From assembly GCF_023715155.1 (NCBI RefSeq), contig NZ_JAMBNQ010000007.1:1-64000 (forward strand): a DNA stretch of 64,000 bases, read 5' to 3'. The translations under genes and the position numbers were made by a program. The stretch comes from Neobacillus mesonae (GTDB taxonomy: Bacteria; Bacillota; Bacilli; Bacillales; Cytobacillaceae). Shown piece by piece: positions 44,445 to 54,446 of the stretch. The number at the start of each line of letters is the position of its first letter. The stretch's first letter is position 1. The notes under the pieces are model-generated. The model saw nothing but the letters and a program-made list of their open reading frames with translations. It was not told the DNA's origin and did no database searches.

Positions 44445-47400
44445 TTATCGCAGCACATTAAAATATCTAGCCTCTGGATGGGCAAATACAATCGCCGAAA
44501 CAGATGCTTCCGGTTCCATCATGCAGCCGTCGGTTAACTGAACACCGATTTCTTCCGGATGAAGCAAGCCAAATAGTTTCTTTTGATCCTCTAATTCAGG
44601 ACAGGCAGGATAGCCAAAGGAGAAACGCTGGCCTTGGTATTTAGCAGCAAACCGGTCCTGCATCGTGAAGTCCAGTGAATCTGGGAAGCCCCAGCGGTCG
44701 CGCATTTGCCGGTGAATGAACTCGGCAAGGCCTTCCGCACTCTCAAGCGCCAATGCCTGCAAGGCGTGGGACTCCAAGAAGCGGCCGTCTGCCTTTAACT
44801 TATCTGCCACCTCACGGATCCCTCTGCCAGCTGTAACGGTAAAGAATCCAACATAATCCATTACTCCGCTGTCGACTGATTTTAAGAAATCAGCTAAGCA
44901 GAGATTTGGTGCTGCGTCCTGACGCGGAAAATCAAAGGTTTCAATGATCTTGCTATGATTTTCAGGGTCATAAATATAGATTTTATTCCCATCTGACTGT
45001 GCTGGGAAAAATTGATATAGAGCACGTGGTGTGATCCATTCATTTGCACCAGCATCAGCGATCAGCTGATCTACCATATTTTTAACTTTCCATGCCTTCT
45101 CATCTTTCTCTGCCAATAACTTGGCGATTTTCCCTTTGACGCCCAAATGATGACCAAGCAGCATCTGCATATTAATATATGGTTCAATATGGCCCAAGGA
45201 ATACGAGGTAATCACATGGCGTTTTGTATCTTTTGGAACAAATACCGGAACTTCTGTTGAAATGGCCGGTTTTGTTTTTACTGCGACAGATGAAGCAGGG
45301 CGTGCAGGCAGATCAACCGGTATATTGGCTTTTGCCAATTTTTCCTCTTTTTCTGCAAACAGCTTTTCCTTTTCTCCAGGTGTCTGGACCTGATTGGCAA
45401 GGGCTAAACCGTTCATCGCATCTTTTGAATAAAGAACAAGTCCGTCGTATTCCTTTGCAATTTTTGTATCAGTGAATTTCCGAGACAGGGCAGCACCGCC
45501 GACAAGGATAGGAAGAGAGATTCCTGCTGCTTTCATATCCTGAGCGGTTAAAACCATTTGCTGTGCTGATTTTACCAAAAGTCCAGAAAGACCGATGATA
45601 TCCGGCTTTTCCTCCCGGATAGCTTTAATCAAATCAGCGGGTGCCACTTTAATTCCCAGGTCATGAACATCGTAGCCGTTATTGCTCAAAATAATGTCTA
45701 CCAGGTTCTTCCCGATATCATGGACATCACCTTTAACGGTTGCTAATATAACTTTCCCCTTCGATGCTGAGACATCGCCTTTTTCCATATGAGGCTCAAG
45801 GAATGAGACCGCCGTTTTCATTACTTCCGCACTTTGCAGCACCTCAGCAACAATCAGCTGATTATCATTAAACAATCGGCCGACTTCCGCCATTCCGTCC
45901 ATCAATGGACCGTTAATAATATCAAGCGGGGCAGGGTACTTAGCCAAAGCTAATTCCAAATCAGGCAGCAGTCCTTCTTTTGTTCCTTCCACAACATAGT
46001 AAGCAAGACGCTCTTCAAGGCTTAAATTGAGAACAGTCTTTTTCGATTCCTTCTTTTTATCACGGTAAAAATCAGTAAATACCGCAAGTGACTCATCATT
46101 GGTTTTAAATAATAAGTTTTCGGCTAATTCCACTTCCTCTTTCGAAATGGAGGCAAATCTTTCAAGCTTTTCGGTATTCACGATCGCATAATCAAGACCA
46201 GCTTGTGTACAGTGGTACAGGAAGACTGAATTCAAGATTTCACGGCCGACCGGAGGCAGACCGAACGATACGTTACTTATCCCAAGAATCGTTTGAACAC
46301 CAGGAAGATTTTCTTTAATCAATCTGATTCCGTCAACGGTCGCTTTCGCAGAGCCGATATACTGCGCATCCCCGGTGCCGACAGGGAAGACCAATGGGTC
46401 AAAAATAAGATCCTGCGGGTTTACTTTATATTTATTGACTAAAATATCGTAGGAACGTCTGGCAATTTCCAATTTCCGCTCAGCTGAAACACCCATTCCT
46501 TCTTCGTCAATGGTTCCAACTACAACCGCCGCACCATAGCGGTGGATTAACGGAACAATGGCTTGAAACCGGTCCTCGCCGTCTTCCATGTTAATTGAAT
46601 TGATAATTGCTTTCCCTTGTGAATATTTCAGGGCTCTTTCAATAACCTTCTCATCAGTTGAATCGATCACAAGCGGTACTTTTACCTTTTTCACGACTTC
46701 TTTGATAAAATTCTCCATGTCTTCAAGCTCATCACGGTCAGGGTTGGCTAAGCAAAGGTCGATCACATGGGCCCCGCCTTTTACTTGAGCACGGGCAATT
46801 TCCGCTGCTTCTTCAAATTTTCCTTCCACAATTAACCGTTTAAACTTACGGGAGCCGATGACATTGGTCCGTTCGCCGACAAAAATAGGGCGGAGTGTTG
46901 GGTCATCATATATGAATGGCTCAATGCCGGAAACCATGTGGATAGAAGAATCTTTTAGTTCCCTTGGAGCAAAGTCTTTCATGGCTGTAGAAATCGCCCG
47001 GATATGATCTGGTGTGGTGCCGCAGCAACCGCCGACAATATTCAGCCAGCCATGGGCAGCAAAATCAGATAGTTTCTTCGCTAATGTTTCCGGTGTTTCA
47101 TGGTAATGTCCTTCCTCATCAGGCAGTCCGGCGTTTGGATAACAGCTGACGGCTGTTGAAGCCAAGCCTGAAAGAGAGCGGATATGGTCCTGCATGAATT
47201 CCGGGCCGGTTGCACAGTTCAAGCCGACAGCAACGGGATTCATATGCTGAACAGAAATAAAGAATGCTTCAATTGATTGTCCTGCAAGAGTCGTTCCCAT
47301 TGGCTCAATCGTTCCAGAAATAAAGAGAGGCAGAGTTTTGCCTGTTTTGGAAAAAGCGTTTTGAATTCCGACAAAGCCTGCTTTGACATTCAGCATATCC

Positions 47401-47894
47401 TGGCTTGTTTCGAGAAGCAAAAGGTCAACACCGCCGTCGATTAACCCGATAGCCTGTTCTTCATAAGATTCGGCCAGGGCATCAAAGGTTGTTCCGCCGG
47501 TGACGCTTAATGTTTTGGTTGTAGGTCCCATCGAACCAGCCACATAGCGGGGCCAATCCTCAGTCGATACTTTTTCCGCTTCACGTACAGCAATCTGTGC
47601 GGATTTTTTATTAATTTCATAAGCTTTAAAACCAAGATCATATTCATCAAGAACAATGCTGGTGCCGCCAAATGAATTGGTTTCAATAATATCGGCTCCC
47701 GCTTCCAAGTATTCGCGGTGGATTTTCGCAATCACGTCAGGTGCAGTTAAGTTTAAGTTTTCGTTACAGCCTTCATATTGTTCGCCGCCAAAATCATCGG
47801 CAGACAGGTCAGCCTGCTGGAGCATTGTTCCCATGGCACCGTCCATAACGAGGATGCGTTTTTTTAATTGATTAGTAAATGGTATTTTCGGCAT
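44445..47894 (-). CDS. metH: cobalamin-dependent methionine synthase
   Basis: B12-dependent methionine synthase of 1149 residues with all four modules in order: homocysteine-binding domain (about 1-320; zinc cysteines in LNCATG and GGCCGTT), methyltetrahydrofolate-binding domain (about 330-590), cobalamin-binding domain (about 630-850; [11 protein letters not shown] with the cobalt-ligating His) and the AdoMet reactivation domain (about 890-1149). Somewhat shorter than E. coli MetH. It overlaps the end of yitJ by 23 nt, so they are co-translated in the S-box operon. Confidence 0.96.
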   Translation of the reverse strand: MPKIPFTNQLKKRILVMDGAMGTMLQQADLSADDFGGEQYEGCNENLNLTAPDVIAKIHREYLEAGADIIETNSFGGTSIVLDEYDLGFKAYEINKKSAQIAVREAEKVSTEDWPRYVAGSMGPTTKTLSVTGGTTFDALAESYEEQAIGLIDGGVDLLLLETSQDMLNVKAGFVGIQNAFSKTGKTLPLFISGTIEPMGTTLAGQSIEAFFISVQHMNPVAVGLNCATGPEFMQDHIRSLSGLASTAVSCYPNAGLPDEEGHYHETPETLAKKLSDFAAHGWLNIVGGCCGTTPDHIRAISTAMKDFAPRELKDSSIHMVSGIEPFIYDDPTLRPIFVGERTNVIGSRKFKRLIVEGKFEEAAEIARAQVKGGAHVIDLCLANPDRDELEDMENFIKEVVKKVKVPLVIDSTDEKVIERALKYSQGKAIINSINMEDGEDRFQAIVPLIHRYGAAVVVGTIDEEGMGVSAERKLEIARRSYDILVNKYKVNPQDLIFDPLVFPVGTGDAQYIGSAKATVDGIRLIKENLPGVQTILGISNVSFGLPPVGREILNSVFLYHCTQAGLDYAIVNTEKLERFASISKEEVELAENLLFKTNDESLAVFTDFYRDKKKESKKTVLNLSLEERLAYYVVEGTKEGLLPDLELALAKYPAPLDIINGPLMDGMAEVGRLFNDNQLIVAEVLQSAEVMKTAVSFLEPHMEKGDVSASKGKVILATVKGDVHDIGKNLVDIILSNNGYDVHDLGIKVAPADLIKAIREEKPDIIGLSGLLVKSAQQMVLTAQDMKAAGISLPILVGGAALSRKFTDTKIAKEYDGLVLYSKDAMNGLALANQVQTPGEKEKLFAEKEEKLAKANIPVDLPARPASSVAVKTKPAISTEVPVFVPKDTKRHVITSYSLGHIEPYINMQMLLGHHLGVKGKIAKLLAEKDEKAWKVKNMVDQLIADAGANEWITPRALYQFFPAQSDGNKIYIYDPENHSKIIETFDFPRQDAAPNLCLADFLKSVDSGVMDYVGFFTVTAGRGIREVADKLKADGRFLESHALQALALESAEGLAEFIHRQMRDRWGFPDSLDFTMQDRFAAKYQGQRFSFGYPACPELEDQKKLFGLLHPEEIGVQLTDGCMMEPEASVSAIVFAHPEARYFNVLR

Positions 47895-49734
47895 AGCTGT
47901 TCCCCCTTAGAACATTCGCCCGCTCTTTGGTGTAAAGGGCCAGTTCAAGTGTAAGTTCATATCGTAAAAACGGTGTAATCAAATAGATTCCATTGAATAA
48001 ATCAAGGGCAGTATCAATTAAATGTTTCGTAATTTCAATTCCTTCTCTTGCAGCCTGAAGCGGATTGTCATTTAAGGCAAACATCCGCTCGCGAATCGAA
48101 TCGGCAATCTTGATTCCAGGCACCTCATTATGAAGGAACTCGGCGTTTTTACTGCTTGTTAATGGCATTAAACCGATATAAATAGGTGTTTCTAAATGTT
48201 TCGTATTTTCATAGACTTCCAGCAGCTTTTTCTCGGAATAAACAGGCTGGGAAATAAAGTAGTCAGCCCCATAGCTGATTTTTTTCTCCAAGCGTTTTAC
48301 CGCTTTTTCAACAGAGCGGACATTTGGGTTGAAGGCAGCAGCCACGCTAAACGCTGTTTTAGCCCCTAAATCTTTCCCGGAAAAAGATAATCCTTCATTC
48401 AGCTGCTTAATCATTTGGATCAGCTCAAAAGATGAAACATCATAAACCGAAGATGCCCCAGGAAAGTCGCCGACTCTTGCAGGGTCACCAGTAATGGCGA
48501 GCACGTCATTCAACCCAAGTGTATGAAGCCCCATTAAATGAGATTGCAGTCCAATGATGTTGCGGTCACGGCAGGCAAGGTGGATAAGCGGGCGCATTCC
48601 CAGTTCCTGCTTCACTAAATAGCCTAATGATTCATTCGAAATTCTTACCGTTGCCAGGGAATTGTCTGCAAGTGTCAGGGCATCAATCCCGGCTTTTTTA
48701 AACGCCTTTGCCCCTTCGAAAAATTTATCCGTATTCAGTTTCCTTGGCGGATCTAATTCTACAATAATAGAAGGACGTTCTTTTACAATTTCATGGAGCG
48801 GCTCATATTCCCGTTCTGGAGCATGCTCTTTCACAGATAGTTGTTTCCGTTCAAATTTAACCACTTTCTCAACTACGGGAGTGCGGTCTTTGAGACCTGC
48901 CGCAAATGCCTTAATATGCTCTGGTGTTGTACCACAGCATCCGCCTAATAGCCGGACGCCCTGCTCGCGAAAGCTTTGAGCTGATTTTTGAAAATAATTG
49001 GCATCCCCATCATAATGGAATTTCCCGTCCGTATAAGCTGGCAGACTGGCATTTGGATAGGCAGAAAGAAATGCATGCTTAGGCAGTTCAATTTGCTCCA
49101 GTGAAAGTAACATATGGTGCGGGCCAAGCCTGCAGTTGAGACCGACGACATCAGCACCAAGCCCTTCAAGCTGTTTCAAGGCATCATTGACAGGAGTCCG
49201 GTTCTGGAGAACTCCCGGTTCTTGGTGTGAAACCTGGGCAATAATCGGCAGCTTGGTTTCCTTTCGTGCAATCGCCAAAACCGTTTCAAGCTCCTCCAAA
49301 TCATAGAAAGTTTCAAGCAGCAAGCCATCCACTCCTTCGAGTAGGAGGCAATAGAGCTGTTCACGGAAGCTGCGCTTAATTTCTTCTATTGTAATGGAAT
49401 CGGGCTTAACCCCGCGGTTCCCTCCAAGGGTCCCAAGAACAAATGTATTGGAACCGGCGGCTGCCTTGGCATGGCGGACCGCCGCACTGTTAATTTCCTT
49501 CACCGAATCTTCCAAACCATAGCGCATTAATTTTAAATAATTGGCCGCATAGGTATTGGTCTGAATGACGTCGGCACCTGCGTCAATATAGGCACGGTGA
49601 ATGGTTTGAATTTGCTCTGGGTGGGAAAGATTTAATTCCTCAAAACAGCAATCTGTGCCATATGAGTAGAGCAGGGTTCCCATTGCACCATCTGCAATTA
49701 AAATTTCACTTTTTAATTTTTCTAATAAGTTCAT
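47872..49734 (-). CDS. yitJ: YitJ, bifunctional homocysteine S-methyltransferase / methylenetetrahydrofolate reductase
   Basis: Fusion protein of 620 residues. The N-terminal homocysteine S-methyltransferase domain (about 1-300) has LNCRLG and [10 protein letters not shown] zinc-site blocks. The C-terminal MetF-like domain (about 320-615) contains the FAD-binding LACRDRN and [13 protein letters not shown] region. It supplies 5-methyl-THF for MetH. Three ATG codons lie in a row at the start; the third (49734) is best spaced from AAGGAG. It follows metI by 110 nt. Confidence 0.93.
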   Translation of the reverse strand: MNLLEKLKSEILIADGAMGTLLYSYGTDCCFEELNLSHPEQIQTIHRAYIDAGADVIQTNTYAANYLKLMRYGLEDSVKEINSAAVRHAKAAAGSNTFVLGTLGGNRGVKPDSITIEEIKRSFREQLYCLLLEGVDGLLLETFYDLEELETVLAIARKETKLPIIAQVSHQEPGVLQNRTPVNDALKQLEGLGADVVGLNCRLGPHHMLLSLEQIELPKHAFLSAYPNASLPAYTDGKFHYDGDANYFQKSAQSFREQGVRLLGGCCGTTPEHIKAFAAGLKDRTPVVEKVVKFERKQLSVKEHAPEREYEPLHEIVKERPSIIVELDPPRKLNTDKFFEGAKAFKKAGIDALTLADNSLATVRISNESLGYLVKQELGMRPLIHLACRDRNIIGLQSHLMGLHTLGLNDVLAITGDPARVGDFPGASSVYDVSSFELIQMIKQLNEGLSFSGKDLGAKTAFSVAAAFNPNVRSVEKAVKRLEKKISYGADYFISQPVYSEKKLLEVYENTKHLETPIYIGLMPLTSSKNAEFLHNEVPGIKIADSIRERMFALNDNPLQAAREGIEITKHLIDTALDLFNGIYLITPFLRYELTLELALYTKERANVLRGNSYAENTIY

Positions 49735-49850
49735 CATCATTCTCCTTGCTGCAGTACCAACTCATTCTGACTGCTTTTCTATGCTTGTGTAAATGAAATC
49801 TGGAATCATGATGCTGAGTAATATATGAAGCCCAATGTTCGGAGCTTCCT

Positions 49851-50969
49851 TTATTTTTGAACAGTTAATTCTTCATTCACTTTTGCTAAAGCATGATTAA
49901 GGTCGTGAATAATATCATCTGCATCTTCAATTCCAATTGAAAAACGTAATAAACAATTGTCAACACCCAGCTGAAGACGTCTTTCCAACGGAATATCGGC
50001 ATGGGTCTGTGTGGCTGGATAAGTGATAAAGCTTTCTGTGCCGCCTAAGCTTTCGGCAAAACAGATCAGCTGTAAGTTTTGCAAAAATGGATTGACCATT
50101 GTTTCATCCTTGACTCTAAAAGAAACCATTCCGCCTCTCCCTGGATAAAGCACATCTGTAACAGATTCATGGTTTGAAAGAAATTCCACAACGGCTTTTG
50201 CATTTTTCTCATGCCGTTCCATTCTAAGCGACAAAGTTTTCATTCCGCGCATTAATAACCAAGAATCAAATGGACTAAGAACTCCTCCGGCACCATTGTG
50301 GTGAAAAGCTAATTCCTTACAAAGTTCCTCACCCTTTGCGACAATCAATCCGGCAAGGACATCATTATGACCGCCTAAATATTTCGTTGCACTATGAATG
50401 ACAATATCAGCACCAAGCTTAATTGGCTGCTGCAACAGCGGGGTATAGAACGTGTTGTCGACAATCAGTAAAACACCATGACGCTTGGCAATATCCGCAA
50501 TCGCTGCAATATCTGCCTGCTGCATAAGTGGGTTGGTTGGTGTCTCCAGGAAAATCGCCTTTGTCTGCGGTGTGATGCTGCTTTCAACGACTTCCGGACG
50601 ACAGGTATCAACATAATGACAATTCAATCCCCATTTTTTGAACCCCTGCTCTAATAAACGATAGGTTCCGCCATACAAATCCTCGCTCACTAACCATTCA
50701 TCTCCGGATTTAAATAAGGAAAGGATGGTAAAAATCGCCGCCATACCTGAACTGCAGGCATAACCTTGATCGCCTTCCTCTAGATCAGCAATTGTTTTTT
50801 CAAGAAGCTGCCGCGTCGGATTTCCGGTTCGCGAATAATCAAACCCCGTAGACTGCCCGATTCCCGCATGACGAAAAGCGGTTGAAAAATATACCGGCGG
50901 ATTCACCGTTCCTGTAACATTCTCACTGCGGTTTCCGATTTGGGCTAATTTTGTGTCAATTTTATACAT
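49851..50969 (-). CDS. metI: MetI, cystathionine gamma-synthase / O-acetylhomoserine thiolyase
   Basis: PLP-dependent Cys/Met metabolism enzyme of 372 residues, same length as B. subtilis MetI. It condenses an activated homoserine with cysteine or sulfide. The Schiff-base Lys is in HSATKYLGGHND near residue 196; the Tyr motif DYSRTGNPTR near 44-53 and CSSGMAAI near 73-80 bind PLP. It is first in the operon, directly behind the SAM riboswitch. The usual partner metC is not found between metI and yitJ here. Confidence 0.9.
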   Translation of the reverse strand: MYKIDTKLAQIGNRSENVTGTVNPPVYFSTAFRHAGIGQSTGFDYSRTGNPTRQLLEKTIADLEEGDQGYACSSGMAAIFTILSLFKSGDEWLVSEDLYGGTYRLLEQGFKKWGLNCHYVDTCRPEVVESSITPQTKAIFLETPTNPLMQQADIAAIADIAKRHGVLLIVDNTFYTPLLQQPIKLGADIVIHSATKYLGGHNDVLAGLIVAKGEELCKELAFHHNGAGGVLSPFDSWLLMRGMKTLSLRMERHEKNAKAVVEFLSNHESVTDVLYPGRGGMVSFRVKDETMVNPFLQNLQLICFAESLGGTESFITYPATQTHADIPLERRLQLGVDNCLLRFSIGIEDADDIIHDLNHALAKVNEELTVQK

Positions 50970-51039
50970 AATGCATGCTCCCTTTGAAATGTAATGATGC
51001 GGCTTTTTTTATTGTTTTTACTGGCGCTAGGCCATTACA

Positions 51040-51212
51040 TTAAAAAAAGCCTTCTTATAAGAAGAAGACTTTTGTAAATTACTCAATTGTCATTCTTCTT
51101 ATCTTGCAAATGAGTATTTGCAGGACTTAGCACCTTTTCAATGAAACTGCCATTGAAGGTTGCTGAGGTGTCATCGGGCCCTTCCCTCAACCTCTCTTGA
51201 TAAGAAAACTAT
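51040..51212 (-). ncRNA. SAM-I (S-box) riboswitch
   Basis: Read on the minus strand the leader shows the S-box core: CTTATCAAGAGAGG near 51205, GGGCCCGATGA, CACCTCAGCAACC, then AAGGTGCTAA and the closing ATAAGAAG that pairs with the 5' CTTATC arm. It is followed by a terminator stem (aagtcttcttctt / aagaaggctttttt, 51042-51072). When SAM is bound, the anti-antiterminator forms and transcription stops before metI. Confidence 0.95.
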
Positions 51213-51230
51213 ATATTCGATTATTTTTAA

Positions 51231-51259
51231 AATTTACTACAAATTTTGCGGTATGTCAA
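51231..51259 (-). promoter_or_regulatory. promoter of the metI operon
   Basis: On the minus strand TTGACA (51259-51254), 17 nt spacer, TAAATT (51236-51231), just upstream of the S-box. Confidence 0.65.
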
Positions 51260-51393
51260 TGGATTTAGATATTTATACATAAATTTATTTCATTTGAAAC
51301 TTTTGTTTAAAAAAGTCGAAAAGAGGAAGAAAATGAATAATCCATAGGAGTTTTTGACTAATAAATTTAGTTTATAAATCCCTTAAATAAGAA

Positions 51394-51424
51394 TATAATA
51401 ATTTTGTTCTTATTTAAGAACAAA
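51394..51424 (+). promoter_or_regulatory. promoter and palindromic operator of the secreted-protein gene
   Basis: TATAAT at 51394-51399 is a perfect -10, so transcription should start near 51406. GTTCTTATTTAAGAAC (51406-51421) is a 16-bp palindrome extended to 10-bp arms (TTTGTTCTTA / TAAGAACAAA). The GTTCT-N6-AGAAC form matches SinR operators of B. subtilis eps (recalled). Confidence 0.6.
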
Positions 51425-51571
51425 TTATGGGGTTATAGTTCATAATAGGGAATCTATTTTAAGTTGATAGCATTAATCAAATTAATAAACAAGAATTAAG
51501 GGAGGTGGTTGATGGAATCTAACTGTAGTCTAAGTTTAAAAGATAATTTATTTTTGGGTAGGAGGTTAGAA

Positions 51572-54154
51572 ATGGGACGAAAATTTAGAAAAAAGTTGTC
51601 TGTAACACTAGTTTTAGTTATGGCTATGTTTACCTTGATTCAAAGCGTAGTTTTAGGGGCTGAGGAGGAAACGAAGAATGTTAAGGAAACACCTTTTCCA
51701 TCTCAGTCTTCAACATTAAAAATGGCGGCTCTTAACTCAGGTAATATTGGAAATGATTTTGTTCAGGCATTGGTTGGGTCGACAGGAAGGTTTAATGCTG
51801 GTCTAAAAAGAGTAGATTCAGATAATTGGTATAACATTATATATAGTTGGCCGTCATCGCCAAATACATCATTTACCACTCTCAAAATTGACGGAAAAGA
51901 CTTAGTCTACGGAAATAATCCGGATGGAGTTTTCACAAAGGCTCCGACAAATGAAGACAATAATACTAAAAATGAGTCAATCTGGAAAAGTGGTGATATT
52001 ACTGTAAAGCAAGTTTTACAGCCATCAATTAATCCTGCTACTGGGCTCCCGGATGCTTTGCAAATTAGATATATCATAACGAATACCGGTACTGAAAATC
52101 ATGATGTCGGTTTAAGGATAATGCTTGACACAATGGTTGATAGAAATGATTCCGCACCTTTTAAAGTCCCTGGTGCAAATGGAGTAGAATCTATAAATTA
52201 TGAAAAGGATTATCTGGGTGATGAAGTTCCAGCGTTTTGGCAGGTATTTAATAATTTTGATAATCCTGACATTAGTGCTCAATTCACAATGAGCGGTCGT
52301 AATGTTTCTACACCTGACCGTTTCACCATTGCAAGATGGGGCAGTATTAATGGTACGAAATGGGATTATAGAATCAGCCCTGGATCCCAAACAGGTGATA
52401 GTGCGGTAGGAATGTGGTGGAATCCAAAAGCATTGGCTCCAGGTGAACAAAAAATTATTACCACCTTTTATGGCAGACCGGGAGTTGGTGGAGACCGTGC
52501 ACTTGTATTAAGCGGAAGAAATAAATTAACGTATGAAGAGTGGTCCACTACACCGTTTAACCTAATTTCATATTTTACAAACAATTCTCAGTCTACTTTA
52601 AATAATGTTAGATTGGTACTTGAAGCTGAGCCAGGGGTAACACTTGTTAATAACGATTCTCAGCACTCGTTAGGAGATGTTCAAAGAGGCACAACTTCAC
52701 AATCTTCCTGGAAACTTAAGTTAACAAAGGCAGGTAAACATAAAATAACCGTTAAAGCAATTGCCGATGGTTCAAATGAACCGTTTGCAACTGCAGATTA
52801 TGAAGTAGAGGCGCTTGAACCGGTCGTTCCACCAAATATCACTCTTGGAGGAAGTAATGGAGTTTCCGCAGATGGTACTCCAATTACAGGACGGGTAAGC
52901 CCAGTAACAATCAATGCTTCTTTTGATGATCCGCAGGCAGCAGGAGTGACATTAGTTGCAACGGATGGAAATGGAACGACATACCGACATGATATGGATT
53001 CTACGAATAGAGTGGATTGGTCGCATACCTTTACACCGAGTCGTGTGGGACTTTGGGAGTCACCTATGACCATAACAATTACTCCGCGCTATCCAGATAA
53101 TACTACAGGTCCATCTCAAGAATTTCCAGTTGTTCTAATTGATCCAAGCGGTTTTATTTATAATGCGAATAAGGGCGAAGATTGGAAATTACCAGGTGCA
53201 AAAGTAGTGTTACAATATTTTGATCCAGAAATTGGAACTTGGGTAAATATGAGTGAAGAAGCTTATCCTGGCAGAATGTCACCAATTACGAATCCTCAAA
53301 CCTCAGGAGAAGATGGCAGGTATGCTTGGGATGCAGCTGCAGGAAAATACAGGGTAGTTGTAAGCCGTTCGGGATTCGCTAGTAAAACTAGTGATGAAGT
53401 AATCATCCCGCCTCCTGTAACAGATTTAAATATTGCCTTAACTCCTACTGACAATGTTAAACCTTCAATTACTTCAACGGGTGTATCGGAAGGGACAGTA
53501 TATACAGAACCAGTAAAGGTAAACTTTACTTCAAGTGATGATGAAGCTGGTATCCGTTATATCACCTATAAGATTGATGCAAACGCTGAAGTTAAAAATA
53601 ATGGGGATAGCGTAAGGTTGCCTGAAGTAACTACTCCAGGTAAACACACTATTTCATTAACAGCGGTAGACCATGCAGGAAATGAAGCGGTGAAAACCAT
53701 TAACTTTGAAATCAAGAGTCCTGAACAACAATCTGAAGATATGATGCCAATCGTAACTTCAGCTGTTGAAAAGAGCAAACTTGCTCAAGATAGTATTAAA
53801 GCAGCTTTAGCTAAAATAAGTCAAAATGCGACAAAGGATTCAATTAATGAGGATTTAAATAAAGCAAAAGCAACAAATGATGAGGCAAAAGTGAAAATAA
53901 CTAAATTAAAAGAACTGCTTGCAGCCTACAAATCAGAAAAAATTCCTGCTAATCAATTAACCGTCCTGCGTAACTATGTCCAAACAGCAGAACAGCAAAA
54001 TATCCTAGCAGGGACTAAGCTTGGCGAATCAATTGCCACAGAATCACTTTCTACAGCTAAATCACGTGCAAATGATGCTCTCAAGGCAAATGCATATTCT
54101 TTGAATTACTTAGAATATGTAAAATCTAATTTCAAGGCATATGGAGTTAAATAG
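51572..54154 (+). CDS. large secreted multi-domain protein with OmpL47-like module
   Basis: Unrecognised secreted protein of 860 residues from ATG 51572 (GTAGGAGG upstream). Residues 1-30 are a signal peptide. Then follow a large beta-rich region (about 30-330), an Ig/FN3-like region (about 335-530), a carboxypeptidase-regulatory-like module (about 533-625), an OmpL47-like beta module with DDEAGIRYITYKID and TAVDHAGNEAVKT (about 635-720), and a helical coiled-coil C-terminus. No sortase motif or SLH domain is seen. Its promoter palindrome is shared with the lasso and eps operons, suggesting a matrix protein. Confidence 0.7.
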   Translation: MGRKFRKKLSVTLVLVMAMFTLIQSVVLGAEEETKNVKETPFPSQSSTLKMAALNSGNIGNDFVQALVGSTGRFNAGLKRVDSDNWYNIIYSWPSSPNTSFTTLKIDGKDLVYGNNPDGVFTKAPTNEDNNTKNESIWKSGDITVKQVLQPSINPATGLPDALQIRYIITNTGTENHDVGLRIMLDTMVDRNDSAPFKVPGANGVESINYEKDYLGDEVPAFWQVFNNFDNPDISAQFTMSGRNVSTPDRFTIARWGSINGTKWDYRISPGSQTGDSAVGMWWNPKALAPGEQKIITTFYGRPGVGGDRALVLSGRNKLTYEEWSTTPFNLISYFTNNSQSTLNNVRLVLEAEPGVTLVNNDSQHSLGDVQRGTTSQSSWKLKLTKAGKHKITVKAIADGSNEPFATADYEVEALEPVVPPNITLGGSNGVSADGTPITGRVSPVTINASFDDPQAAGVTLVATDGNGTTYRHDMDSTNRVDWSHTFTPSRVGLWESPMTITITPRYPDNTTGPSQEFPVVLIDPSGFIYNANKGEDWKLPGAKVVLQYFDPEIGTWVNMSEEAYPGRMSPITNPQTSGEDGRYAWDAAAGKYRVVVSRSGFASKTSDEVIIPPPVTDLNIALTPTDNVKPSITSTGVSEGTVYTEPVKVNFTSSDDEAGIRYITYKIDANAEVKNNGDSVRLPEVTTPGKHTISLTAVDHAGNEAVKTINFEIKSPEQQSEDMMPIVTSAVEKSKLAQDSIKAALAKISQNATKDSINEDLNKAKATNDEAKVKITKLKELLAAYKSEKIPANQLTVLRNYVQTAEQQNILAGTKLGESIATESLSTAKSRANDALKANAYSLNYLEYVKSNFKAYGVK

Positions 54155-54177
54155 AATCTAAGAAAAATAGATTATTT

Positions 54178-54212
54178 GGCCTAAAATCAATTTGGGTTTT
54201 AGGCCCTTTTTT
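54178..54212 (+). terminator. terminator after the secreted-protein gene
   Basis: GGCCTAAAATC / GTTTTAGGCC hairpin followed by TTTTTT. Confidence 0.85.
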
Positions 54213-54304
54213 AATAAATTTGAAATTAATAAATAAATATTGAGTAGTAATAATTGACTATAAATATTTTAGGTATGAATTCTTATTATTTTTAAATTTC
54301 CTAG

Positions 54305-54360
54305 TTGACACTAAATTACATAGGTGGTAATTTATTAATAAGGTGTTCTGAATAAAGAAC
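54305..54360 (+). promoter_or_regulatory. promoter and operator of the lasso peptide operon
   Basis: TTGACA (54305-54310), 17 nt, TAATTT (54328-54333). GTTCTGAATAAAGAAC (54345-54360) lies at about +5 to +20 and has the same GTTCT-N6-AGAAC form as at 51406 and near 61386/61466. A repressor there would block transcription. Confidence 0.6.
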
Positions 54361-54446
54361 AATATAATTCTTATAAAAACAACATCAAATACTTATAATT
54401 GAGCTAGTGTAACTAAATATGGAGCTTCAGGGAATAGGGTGAAGTA

